A stretch of 59,111 nt of DNA from Verrucomicrobiales bacterium. Lineage in GTDB: Bacteria; Verrucomicrobiota; Verrucomicrobiia; Limisphaerales; CAIMTB01. The stretch spans positions 85,024 to 144,134 of the forward strand of contig JAEUHG010000165.1 of NCBI GenBank assembly GCA_016795425.1. Direction: 5' to 3'. A model generated the notes under the pieces. That model had not been told where the DNA came from, made no database searches, and worked only from the letters and a program-made list of their open reading frames with translations. A program made the position numbers and the translations under genes. Below, one piece after another: positions 24,517 through 33,700 of the stretch (positions within the stretch are counted from its first letter, which is position 1; every line of letters starts with the position of its first letter).

Positions 24517-26682
24517 TCAGTCCTTGCGACTCTTGCGACGCTTGGATTTCTCGGTCTTCTCAGGTTCGGCCACCGGCGCGTTGGTACTGCCCGGCACGAC
24601 CCCCAGGCGCTCCGCCATCTCGGCCTCGTCACGCTGAAACTCGCGCACCGTCGCCGCCGCATTGGGAAGAGACCGTTGTTCGAGCTCCGCGAGCTTGGAA
24701 GCTTCCTGGGGCGTATTGAGAATGGTGGGCCGGATGAGCACGATCAGTTCGGATCGCTGCTTGAAGTCGTTCTTGCTGCGAAAGGCCCAGCCCAGAAGCG
24801 GGATATCCTTGAGCCACGGTACGCCACTGGTGGATTCCGTCCGTCGATCCGTGATGAATCCGCCGAGAATCACCGGTTCGCGGTCGTGCACCGACAGCAC
24901 CGCACTGGCGGAACGGGTGCGGATCGTCGGGATCTCGTCGTTGCCGACCTTGGTGGTCGGCCCGAGTTGATCGATGACCTGCGACACCTCGAGCGTGACC
25001 AGGCCGTCGGGAGTGATGTAGGGGACCACATCGAGCCGGGTCGTGACGCGTTTTTCCTGGTAGGTGGTGTACGGAGCATAGCCGCCGCCGCCGATGCCGC
25101 CGTAGTAGGGAGAACTGCTCTGCGGATAGGGGACGGTATCGCCGATCTCGAACTGGGCCGGCTGCGCATGGGTCGTCTGGATGCGCGGACGCGCCAGCAC
25201 CTTGGCGTTGCTGTCATTGGCGATGGCCGTAATCGCCACCGCGAAGTCATCCTTGTATTGTCCGAAATAACTGAACCCGCCGCCGAACAGGTTTCCCAGG
25301 AGGTTGGTGGCAATGGAGGCATCGTTGATCGACCCGGCGGCCGAACTCCAGTTCCCGAACTGCTGCGGACGCTGGACCATGCTAACGCCGAAGTCCTTCC
25401 CCTTCTCCAACCCGACCTCGAGGATGATTGACTCGATGAGGACCTGAGCCAGCAGCGTGTCGATCTTGGCCACGATGTTGGTGAGCATCTTGAAGTCCTC
25501 CTTGCCGGCGTAGACGATGAGCGAATTGGATCGCTCATCAGGGATGATGCGAGCATCGCCGAGCAGGTTGTATTGCGAGCCCCCGCCGCCAGTCGCTGAG
25601 GAAGTCACCTGCCGGAGGCGATCGGCAAACGAACTCCGCGCCGCCCCGGGCGAGGTCATGCCTGTGCGGTTGGCGGCGTTCTGCTGAGGCGTGAATTGGG
25701 AGCCGGCGGTGTTGCCCGTGCCGAGTCCGCCGGCGCCTGTCGTGGCTCCGGAACGAAACCCGCCGAGACGCGAAGAGGAGCGCGAACCGCCGCTGGATGG
25801 CGAACCGGTGATGACGCTGTTCAGCGTGTCGTAGATTTCGTCGACCTTGCCGTAGCGAATGGGAATGACCTCCAGTTTGTAGTCCAACTCCGGCGTGACA
25901 TCGAGTTCCTTGATCAGTTCGGACATGCGCTTGACGTTGGCGGCCATGTCACGCAGGACGAAGAAGTTCTGATCATCGAAAACCAGAACCGGATTCTGCA
26001 CCTTTCCCGATGCGAACTGCTGGACCGCCTGGGCGATGTCGCCGGGCTTGATCTTGGTGACCTTGATCAGCTTGGTGACGAACTGTCCCAATTCCGAAAG
26101 TTCTTCCGTCGCCAAATCGCTGGATTTGGCCCCTTCCTGCACCGCCTGTTGGCTCGGCACGACCTTCACGAACTTGGTGCCGACCGGAATCACGGAGATC
26201 GAATTGAGAGCGAAGACGGCGTTCATCGCCTCGATGGCCTCGTCGCGCGTCAGATTCTCGAACTTCAGATTGATGGGGCCGCCGGCCAATTGCGGTGGGC
26301 GCAGCAGCACCCGATGGATCAGGCCGGCGTAGAGGTCCAACGCCGATTCCAGGGGTGCATTCGGCAGATTCAGCGTCACCAAATCGTCCTCGCCAATCTG
26401 CGCCGCCTCCTCGGGCGTCATGCTTGGCTCACCCGTCGCCTCAGCGGCGTTGGTGGACGCACCCCCGGCGCCTGGCGCCGGGGGGACCGCCGGCAGGGTC
26501 GTCGGGCCTCCGGGACGTGTCCGGGTCGGGAACTGCCGCACAATGGGAGGCGTGGTGCCGGCTGGGGGCGGAGTATTGGGCGGAGGCTGCTGGGCGGGCG
26601 CGATATCGGACCCAGCAAAGGCCCCCGCAAGCAGCGCCGCCGCGAGCCAGCGCCGAATGCCGGAGGTAGGAGACGGGTTCAT
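24517..26682 (-). CDS. Secretin (GspD/PilQ-type outer-membrane channel)
   Basis: A 721-residue secretin. A signal peptide (RRWLAAALLAGAFAGSDIAPAQ) is followed by a Pro-rich linker (~25-80), an N0/STN-like domain (~95-175: VTLNLPNAPLESALDLYAGLIHR), and N-domains with FDDQNFFVLRDMAANVKRMSELIKELD (~225-270). A Ser/Gly-rich insertion (~300-365) precedes another N-domain (IIPDERSNSLIVYAGKEDFKMLTNIVAKID). The secretin barrel ends with the signature VPWLKDIPLLGWAFRSK. A ~75-residue charged tail (KTEKSKRRKSRKD) follows. Secretins form the outer-membrane pore of type II secretion or type IV pili. Gene order after the ATPase, PilM/N- and PilO-like genes fits either; GspD is slightly favoured by the GspE-like partner. 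Confidence 0.92.
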   Translation of the reverse strand: MNPSPTSGIRRWLAAALLAGAFAGSDIAPAQQPPPNTPPPAGTTPPIVRQFPTRTRPGGPTTLPAVPPAPGAGGASTNAAEATGEPSMTPEEAAQIGEDDLVTLNLPNAPLESALDLYAGLIHRVLLRPPQLAGGPINLKFENLTRDEAIEAMNAVFALNSISVIPVGTKFVKVVPSQQAVQEGAKSSDLATEELSELGQFVTKLIKVTKIKPGDIAQAVQQFASGKVQNPVLVFDDQNFFVLRDMAANVKRMSELIKELDVTPELDYKLEVIPIRYGKVDEIYDTLNSVITGSPSSGGSRSSSRLGGFRSGATTGAGGLGTGNTAGSQFTPQQNAANRTGMTSPGAARSSFADRLRQVTSSATGGGGSQYNLLGDARIIPDERSNSLIVYAGKEDFKMLTNIVAKIDTLLAQVLIESIILEVGLEKGKDFGVSMVQRPQQFGNWSSAAGSINDASIATNLLGNLFGGGFSYFGQYKDDFAVAITAIANDSNAKVLARPRIQTTHAQPAQFEIGDTVPYPQSSSPYYGGIGGGGYAPYTTYQEKRVTTRLDVVPYITPDGLVTLEVSQVIDQLGPTTKVGNDEIPTIRTRSASAVLSVHDREPVILGGFITDRRTESTSGVPWLKDIPLLGWAFRSKNDFKQRSELIVLIRPTILNTPQEASKLAELEQRSLPNAAATVREFQRDEAEMAERLGVVPGSTNAPVAEPEKTEKSKRRKSRKD

Positions 26683-26707
26683 GGATGCTTCGGGTGGGGA
26701 AAGGAGT

Positions 26708-27508
26708 TCAGGGTGCGTTGGGGCGCGGCACCGTCTGGTTGGTGCTCACACGCGGAGTGGACCGCGGCGGCACGGTGGCCGACGGTACCGAGGTATTGGT
26801 GGATTTTGTCGACGCCGCTGCCGCGGCGCTGGTGTTGGCCTTGGGGGCCACCGCGGCTGAGATCGAGGCCGGCGCGTTGGTGCGCGGTGCTGGCGCGGTT
26901 GCGGCAGGAGAGGGAGCCGCGACCTTGGGAGCTGCTTTCTGCACGCTGGCGACGAGCTTCAATGTCCCGACCAGATTGGTCTTCCCCTGCGCGCGCGGGT
27001 CGAAGTTTCCCGGCATCAACGTGAGTTCCTTCACCCGAATCGTCGAGTTGCTGGCGCCGACACGGTACAGGAAATCGACGAACTGATCCTCCGTTCCCGA
27101 GACCTGATTCATGGCGAGACTGATGGCCTCGAAAAAGGCGTTGCTCGACGAACCGGTGCTGCGTTCCTGGAGCACCTCACCCCAGCGGGGCACGGCCAAC
27201 CCAACCTCGCGCGCCACACGCTCCATATCCGTGCGGAATTGAATGCGCTCCTCGCCGACGGGCAGGACCGAGCCAGCGGCCTGCAGTTTCCGCAGCATGA
27301 CCTCGTAGGTCGGTCGACGATCGATCTCCGCCTGGTACAGCCGCCGCTTTCGTTCGATGGCCTCGAGATCATCGCTCAGGGTTCGGAAGTCGCTGAATCG
27401 CGGCCAGACGAGCCAGTAATTCAGGACCACAAAAACCACCGCCAGGATGATCATCACCAGACGGCGCTCGGCGGGCGTCAGCTTGAGTCGGTCAAACAGG
27501 CGCAGCAT
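26708..27508 (-). CDS. PilO/GspM-like inner-membrane assembly protein
   Basis: A 266-residue bitopic protein: a short cytoplasmic start (MLRLFDRLKLTPAERRL), one membrane helix (VMIILAVVFVVLNYWLVW, ~19-36), a coiled coil (FRTLSDDLEAIERKRRLYQAEIDRR) and a periplasmic ferredoxin-like domain (~75-185) with the strand DFLYRVGASNSTIRVKELTLMPG. This is the architecture of PilO (type IV pili) and GspM (type II secretion), which build the inner-membrane platform. From ~190 to the end the protein is a low-complexity Ala/Pro/Ser/Thr tail, which is longer than usual and could reach toward the secretin. It starts 3 bp after the PilM/N-like gene, consistent with translational coupling. Confidence 0.82.
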   Translation of the reverse strand: MLRLFDRLKLTPAERRLVMIILAVVFVVLNYWLVWPRFSDFRTLSDDLEAIERKRRLYQAEIDRRPTYEVMLRKLQAAGSVLPVGEERIQFRTDMERVAREVGLAVPRWGEVLQERSTGSSSNAFFEAISLAMNQVSGTEDQFVDFLYRVGASNSTIRVKELTLMPGNFDPRAQGKTNLVGTLKLVASVQKAAPKVAAPSPAATAPAPRTNAPASISAAVAPKANTSAAAAASTKSTNTSVPSATVPPRSTPRVSTNQTVPRPNAP

Positions 27509-27511
27509 GGC

Positions 27512-28900
27512 TCAAATCTCCGGGCGCTGAATACGGCAATTGAAGCTCCATTGGATCTGGGGCACGCCTTGCAGGGTCTTGAGCGAGGTCGGGCGCAATT
27601 GCACTTCGCTAAACAGGTTGGTGTTGCCCACCACCTTGCGCTTCAAGGCCTGCCAGAATTCCGTGATTTTGGATTCGCGGTCGGCGGGTGCGGTGCCGCT
27701 AATCACCAGGGATTGGCCGCCGGAGAAAGTGAGGTTCTCCAAGCTGAGATCCTCCGGCATGGCCTCCACCGTGGCCAGCCAGCAATCGAGGGCCGCGTAA
27801 CGCAAGTTGACGGTCTCCTGCAGCACTTGGGCCTGGGCTTTCAGTCGCAGGGTGTTGGTGTACTGCTGGTTCACCGCCGCCAGTTGGTCGGCCATCCGAC
27901 CCTGGCGAAACTTCTGCACTTCCACCGCCCCGAGATAAATCAGCACGCACACCAGGTAGGCGGCAGCCAGGGCCAGCAGTCCACCCATCCACAGGCGGTC
28001 GGTGAATTCCTGCCGATACCGCGCGGCCTGCTCCGCCGGGAGCAGGTTGCCGGCGTTCAAATCCCGGAAGGCACGACGCACGCTCGCGGCTGCCAGTTCG
28101 GCATCCGCCGGCCGTTCCTCAACCTCGATGCTTCGTCCCAAGGCCTGCTCCAACGGCTCTCGCCAGGTCGCCAACACCGCAGCATCCGCAATCAGACGGA
28201 CGGACGGCGTGCCCTTGGACCACCCCTCCAATTCGCCCGCCCAGGCCAGGCGGGTCAACTCGTCGACCAACTGCCGCGGCCAGCGATCGTCCTCCGCCAG
28301 GTTCACCCGGTTCAAAACCCGGAGCACGCCGTCCGCCACCCAAGCCACCAGGCAAATCTGACGTGTCCCCGACTGATAAACGAAGATCGTCGCGCCGTCG
28401 TCGTTGAAGTCTGTGCCGGTCACCAACGTCACCAAGGGCGATTCCAGGCGGTCGGTGCAAAAGCCGCGTCGTTCCAAATCCGACAACTGTCGTTCCAGAC
28501 CATTGCGCTCGGCCAGGGTCAGGAGGACCGGCAATCCGGCGTTGGAGCGCTGGCCCACGATCTCGTAGCTCCATACCACCTGCCCCACGGGAACCGGCGA
28601 CAACTTTTCCAGCTGCAGCTCCAGCATGGCCGGGACTTCGGCGGGATCATCGGTGGGGAGTAGCACCAGTTGCAGGAACACGGGCTGATCCCCGATCCAC
28701 GCGAGGTTCAAGCGGGGCCGGAGCAACTGCCCCCAGCCTTTGCCGGCCCATTTCACCGGCAACGCCTCCTCCACTCCGGCCTCCTGTTCCCCGATCGGAC
28801 GTGCGTCCTGGCCAGCGAAAGCCCGGAGATGGGAGCGTCCGGCGGCCTCGGCAAGGACGGTACAACTGCTGAATCTTGGTTTGCGCGGTGCTCGGGCCAT
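27512..28900 (-). CDS. PilM-PilN/GspL-like inner-membrane assembly protein (fused)
   Basis: A 462-residue protein combining a cytoplasmic actin-like half (residues ~10-290; VLLPTDDPAEVPAMLELQLEKLSPVPVGQVVWSYEIV is the PilM/GspL SHS2-type region) with one membrane helix (LWMGGLLALAAAYLVCVLIYL, ~305-325) and a coiled coil plus periplasmic ferredoxin-like domain (~330-460; LENLTFSGGQSLVISGTA...ITEFWQALK, the PilN fimbrial-assembly pattern). In type IV pili these are two proteins, PilM and PilN; in type II secretion GspL unites them. It probably links the ATPase to the PilO-like protein. It lies 27 bp after the ATPase gene and 3 bp before the PilO-like gene. Confidence 0.8.
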   Translation of the reverse strand: MARAPRKPRFSSCTVLAEAAGRSHLRAFAGQDARPIGEQEAGVEEALPVKWAGKGWGQLLRPRLNLAWIGDQPVFLQLVLLPTDDPAEVPAMLELQLEKLSPVPVGQVVWSYEIVGQRSNAGLPVLLTLAERNGLERQLSDLERRGFCTDRLESPLVTLVTGTDFNDDGATIFVYQSGTRQICLVAWVADGVLRVLNRVNLAEDDRWPRQLVDELTRLAWAGELEGWSKGTPSVRLIADAAVLATWREPLEQALGRSIEVEERPADAELAAASVRRAFRDLNAGNLLPAEQAARYRQEFTDRLWMGGLLALAAAYLVCVLIYLGAVEVQKFRQGRMADQLAAVNQQYTNTLRLKAQAQVLQETVNLRYAALDCWLATVEAMPEDLSLENLTFSGGQSLVISGTAPADRESKITEFWQALKRKVVGNTNLFSEVQLRPTSLKTLQGVPQIQWSFNCRIQRPEI

Positions 28901-28927
28901 GGCGGCGAAGTCTCTGCGGAACGTTCG

Positions 28928-30661
28928 TCAAGCGCGGCTGTCATCCATCAGCGCCCCGAGGTGTTCCTCGGTCTGCGTGACACGCAGCACCTCTTCGATG
29001 GTGGTCAATCCGGACCGCACCTTGTTCCAGCCGTCGGTACGCAGCGTGCGCATGCCGCATTCCATGGCGCGCTGAGCCAGGGTGGTGGCCGGCGACCGGC
29101 TCATGATCAACGGGCGGATGGCCTCCGTCACCACCAGCAACTCATAGATGCCCATGCGCCCCTGGTACCCGAGATCCCGGCACTCCTCGCAGCCGGCGCC
29201 CTTCCAGAATCGGGCGGTGCCAATTTCTTCCTCCGGAAATCCGATGCGTCGAAGGTAGGCGTGATCCACCTGCTGCTCGACTTTGCAGTGCTTGCAGATG
29301 GTTCGCACGAGGCGTTGAGCGAGGACGGCCTCGACGGATGACGCCACCAGGAACGGTTCGATACCCATGTCGATCAAGCGCGTGAAGGCGCTGGGGGCGT
29401 CGTTGGTGTGAAGGGTGCTGAAGACCAGGTGACCCGTGAGCGCGGCGCGGATCGCGATCTCGGCGGTTTCCAGGTCGCGGATCTCACCCACCATCACCAC
29501 ATTGGGGTCCTGGCGGAGAATGTGCCGCAATCCCACGGCGAAGGTCAGCCCGATCTCCGGTCGAACCGCGATCTGGTTGATGCCCTTCAACTCGTACTCG
29601 ACGGGTTCCTCGATGGTGATGATCCGCTTGTGTACCGAGTTGATCGTCGAAAGAAAGGCGTAGAGAGAAGTGGATTTTCCGGAGCCGGTGGGGCCGGTGA
29701 CCAGCACGATGCCGTGCGGCTTGATGATCAATTCGCGCAACGCCGCCTCGTCCTGCGGGGCATACCCCAGTTTCTCCAGCGTCAGGAAGATCTTGCCGCG
29801 GGTGAGCAAGCGCAACGACACGCTCTCCCCCCAGACCGTCGGGACCGTCGACACGCGGATGTCCAGTTCCTCACCCTTGATCCGGACGTTGATGCGTCCG
29901 TCCTGGGGCAGGCGCTTCTCGGAAATGTTCATCCCGCTCATCACTTTGATGCGGGAGATAATCGCCGCCTGGAACCGCTTCAACTGCGGCGGCATCGGGG
30001 TCTGGTGCAGAATGCCGTCGATGCGATACCGGATGCGCAACTCGTCCTCCGCCGGCTCGAAGTGAATATCGGTGGCCCGGTCCTTGAAAGCCTCCCAGAT
30101 GATCTGGTTGACGAACTTGATGACGCTGGCGTCCTGGTCGCTCTCCGTGATCTCCCGGTCCCCGCTGACGTCGAGTTCGATGGGTTCGTCCTCGGCCATC
30201 TCGTCCAGGGTCTCCGCGCCCACGCCATAGAAGCGTTTGAGTGCCTTCTCGATCTCCAACCGGGGGGCCAAGGCGAACTCAATCGGGCACTGAGCGTCGA
30301 ACTGGACGGCATTCAGCATCGAGGCATCGAACGGATCGCTCACCGCCAGCTGCAAGCTCCCATTCTCGAACTTCGTCGGCATCACCGTGTATTGGAACGC
30401 GACCTTGGTCGAGACCCGCTTCTGGGCCTCCGCGCTGGGCGGATTCCGGGCAAGATCGAGATAGGGCCAGCCCACCACGGAAGACAGCTTCTGCAGCGTC
30501 TGATCCTCCGAAAAACCCGCCTCGCGCCCCAGAAAGGCCAGCAGCGTCTCGAGGTTCCCGTTGTCGCGGGAGGTGCGCCAATTCCGGACCTGGTTTTCAA
30601 ATGGCGCGGCCGCCACCACGCCGGCGGCGGACAAAACTTCGGTGACGGAACGGATGGACAT
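28928..30661 (-). CDS. Type II secretion/type IV pilus assembly ATPase (GspE/PilB family)
   Basis: A 577-residue cytoplasmic ATPase, first gene of the minus-strand secretion operon. An N-terminal MshEN-like domain (~40-150) leads to the secretion NTPase. Visible motifs: ASVIKFVNQIIWEAFKDRATDIHFEP, Walker A GPTGSGKST (K329), Asp box IITIEEPVEY, Walker B RQDPNVVMVGEIRD, His box TGHLVFSTLHTNDA, and a zinc-binding CxxC pair (ICKHCK and GCEECRDLGY). It powers extrusion of pseudopilin or pilus subunits. No GspF, prepilin peptidase or major pseudopilin lies beside it, so it must work with genes elsewhere; a pseudopilin gene 10 kb away (40765) is one candidate. PilT is excluded by the N-terminal domain and zinc motif. 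Confidence 0.95.
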   Translation of the reverse strand: MSIRSVTEVLSAAGVVAAAPFENQVRNWRTSRDNGNLETLLAFLGREAGFSEDQTLQKLSSVVGWPYLDLARNPPSAEAQKRVSTKVAFQYTVMPTKFENGSLQLAVSDPFDASMLNAVQFDAQCPIEFALAPRLEIEKALKRFYGVGAETLDEMAEDEPIELDVSGDREITESDQDASVIKFVNQIIWEAFKDRATDIHFEPAEDELRIRYRIDGILHQTPMPPQLKRFQAAIISRIKVMSGMNISEKRLPQDGRINVRIKGEELDIRVSTVPTVWGESVSLRLLTRGKIFLTLEKLGYAPQDEAALRELIIKPHGIVLVTGPTGSGKSTSLYAFLSTINSVHKRIITIEEPVEYELKGINQIAVRPEIGLTFAVGLRHILRQDPNVVMVGEIRDLETAEIAIRAALTGHLVFSTLHTNDAPSAFTRLIDMGIEPFLVASSVEAVLAQRLVRTICKHCKVEQQVDHAYLRRIGFPEEEIGTARFWKGAGCEECRDLGYQGRMGIYELLVVTEAIRPLIMSRSPATTLAQRAMECGMRTLRTDGWNKVRSGLTTIEEVLRVTQTEEHLGALMDDSRA

Positions 30662-30794
30662 GCCAAGGCGACCCAGATTGCCATAGGCTTCAACAAGCGC
30701 ACAGGCTTAAAGTTGCGCAGCCCTCCCCAAAGGGGGTGGAGGCCAATTTGGGACTTCACGGACCGCCCATGGCGGGCAGCATGACGGCGCCAAC

Positions 30795-33700
30795 ATGCCG
30801 CGCTTGTACCTTTCGATCCTGGCCCTCGTCCCCCTGGCGATGGCCTGCCTGCAGCTTGCCACTGTCGGCGCTCCCCTGCCGACGTCCGGCATCTTTTCCC
30901 CGACCAACCTGGTCGCCTGGTGCATCGTGCCCTTCGATGCCAAGAAACGAGGCCCCGAAGAACGCGCCGCGATGCTCGCCAAGCTCGGCATTCGCCGCCT
31001 GGCCTACGATTGGCGCGCCGAGCATATTCCCACGTTCGACGCAGAAATTGCCGCCCTTCAACGACGCGGGATCGAATTGACCGCCTGGTGGTTTCCCGCC
31101 GCGCTCAACGACGAGGCGCGTGCCATCCTCGACTGCCTGCGCCGCCACCAACTCCATCCGCAGCTCTGGGTCACCATGGGAACGGAACCCGAGCCTGATC
31201 CTCGGCGGCTGGGGGAGAAGCTGGCGGGAGCCGTTGAGGCGCTCCGACCGATCTGCGTCGCGGCAGGTTCCCTGGGAAGCACGGTCGGACTTTACAACCA
31301 CCTCGGGTGGTTCGGCGAACCCGCCAACCAGATCGCCATCATCCAACGCCTCCGTTCCGCCGGACATACCAACGTCGGAATGGTCTACAACTTCCATCAC
31401 GGCCATGCCCATATCGATCGCTTTCCGGAACTCCTGTGGCTCATGAAGCCCTACCTACTCGCCATCAACCTCAACGGAATGATCTTCGAAGGCGATCAGC
31501 AGGGCAAAAAAATCATCCCGGTCGGCACGGGCGACGAGGAATTGGCCATGATCCGCACCCTCCGCGACAGCGGCTGGCAGGGGCCTGTCGGCATTCTCGG
31601 CCACACCGAGGACGACGCCGAATGGAAGCTGAGCCAGGAGTTGAAGGGTCTCGAGAACCTGCTGCCGCGGCTGGATGAACCCGGCCCTCCACGTTTCCTG
31701 CCGCGAAATGAACGATCGAATCGCTCTGGCGCCTCGCGACCCAACGCCATCCCGTCGGACGACCAACCGCGCTCCCTGCTCCCCGCGGCCTCGGAAGCCA
31801 TCGTGGTGGGCCAATTGGGGAAGGCTCTGGACACCCGGGTGCGTCCGGTGCTGACCGCCGGCACGTTCGAACTGCGAACGCCACCCATCACGATCGAGGC
31901 ACGGGTCCGGTCCGGCAGCGGACAGGACTTCCAGATCATCGCCGCGAGTGAAGCCAAGTCCTCCCCCACCCATTGGGAACTCTATACCTACGCGGATTCC
32001 GGGCACCTCAGCTTCTTCGTCCCCGGCGCCGAACCTTCCGAGATCCGTAGTCGCACCTCCATCGCCGATGGCGCCTGGCATCACGTCGCCGCCCAATTCG
32101 GAGTCGATCACGTCGCCCTGTTCGTCGACGGCCTGGAGGTCGCCCGACAATCTGTCCGGCGCCGGGTCGAGGCCTCCCGAGGCAATGCGCAATTCGCCAT
32201 CGGCCGACTGGTCGAAGGCGGCCTCGCCTTCGAGGGCTACATTGAATCCGTCCGCATTCGGCGCGGAATCCAACCCGTCGCCGACCTGGTCAGACAACCG
32301 CTCACCGCCGATGAAACCACCGTTGGCGTGTGGGCATTCGAAACGCATGAGGACCTCGAAAGTTGGGGTGCGTTGGCCGCGACGGTTCCACCCACCGCCG
32401 CCGTCCGCCCCCTCAACACCCTCCCCGCCATGGTCGCGTCCGCAACCCCTTCCATCGACGCCTCCGGTTTGAATGTGAATGCGGCGCCGACTTCTCCGGC
32501 AGCGGGTGCGAAGACCGTCAATCGGGATGAGCCGTGGAAGCAAACGGAGGGCGATTGGGTGGATGATCGTTGGAACCTGACCACCCAGGGGCGCTGGCAA
32601 GCCTATTACTTTCCGTCACCCGAAGGCGCGGTGCGCAAAGGTCTGGCCGTCCGTCTGGGTCAACCCGGCCATGCCGCCGTCGTTTACGATACTGCCACCG
32701 GACAATGGCGCATGGCATGGACGGGAGGATTCCTGAAGTTCGATCCGGCGAGGTTCGGCCTGCTGAATGCCCCGAAACCCGCCGGCGAGATTCAACTCAC
32801 CCTCCCGGCCCAAGCGGGCTGGCGCGGTGGTGACTTCCACTGGAACGGCTTCGCCACTCACGGGGATCGCCTGGTTCTCGAATACAGTCTGGGTGACCGC
32901 CTCATCCGTGAATCTCCCTGGGCGACGCCGGTCGAGGGCGGAACCCTGTTCACCCGAGACTTCGAATTTGCGGCTTCGGACCGAGTGATCGCCGAGGCCA
33001 CCTTACTCAAGGGGCCACCGGCCCAGGTTGTCCGCGGGCAGTCCGGCTCCCTGACCTACCTGGCTCACCCCGACGGCCCGGTCATTCGCGCTATTGCGGT
33101 TCAACCCAAGGATGGCGCGGAACTCATCGACCTCGGCCCCGAAGGCATCGGGGTCCGCGTGCCACCGCGTTCCGAGACGTTGCGTCTTCGCCTGTACTGT
33201 TACGTGGGCACCGCGGCGGGCCTCGCCTCCTGGGGAACCACTCCCGCAGCCGCCGCCGAACCGCTTAACCTCGCCAACCTTGTCATCAACGCGCGGGGTG
33301 AATCGCCGTCGCCGATTCCTGTCAAAGGCCAGCTCGGCACGGGCCGCGATGCCTACGCCATCGACACCATTCCCGTACCCTACGACAACCCATGGAAGGC
33401 CCTCCTTTTCTGCTCAGGCGTCGGATTCTTCGACAACGGGGATGCCGCCATCGGAACCATCCATGGTGATGTCTGGCGGGTCAGCGGACTCGACGATGCG
33501 CTGGAAAAGGTGGAGTGGCGGCGCATTGCCACCGGGCTGTTTCAACCCCTCGGATTGGTCACCGTCAGCAACCAGGTCGTGGTCCTGTGCCGCGATCATC
33601 TCACCCGGCTCGTCGATCTCGATGGGGATCAAGCCACCGATTACTATGAATCATTGAGCAGTCAGATCGACACCTCCGCCGGCGGCCACGACTACGTCAC

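Noticed and set aside
29408..30784. 458-codon open frame on the plus strand
   Set aside because: It is antisense to gspE, whose Walker and His boxes are unambiguous.
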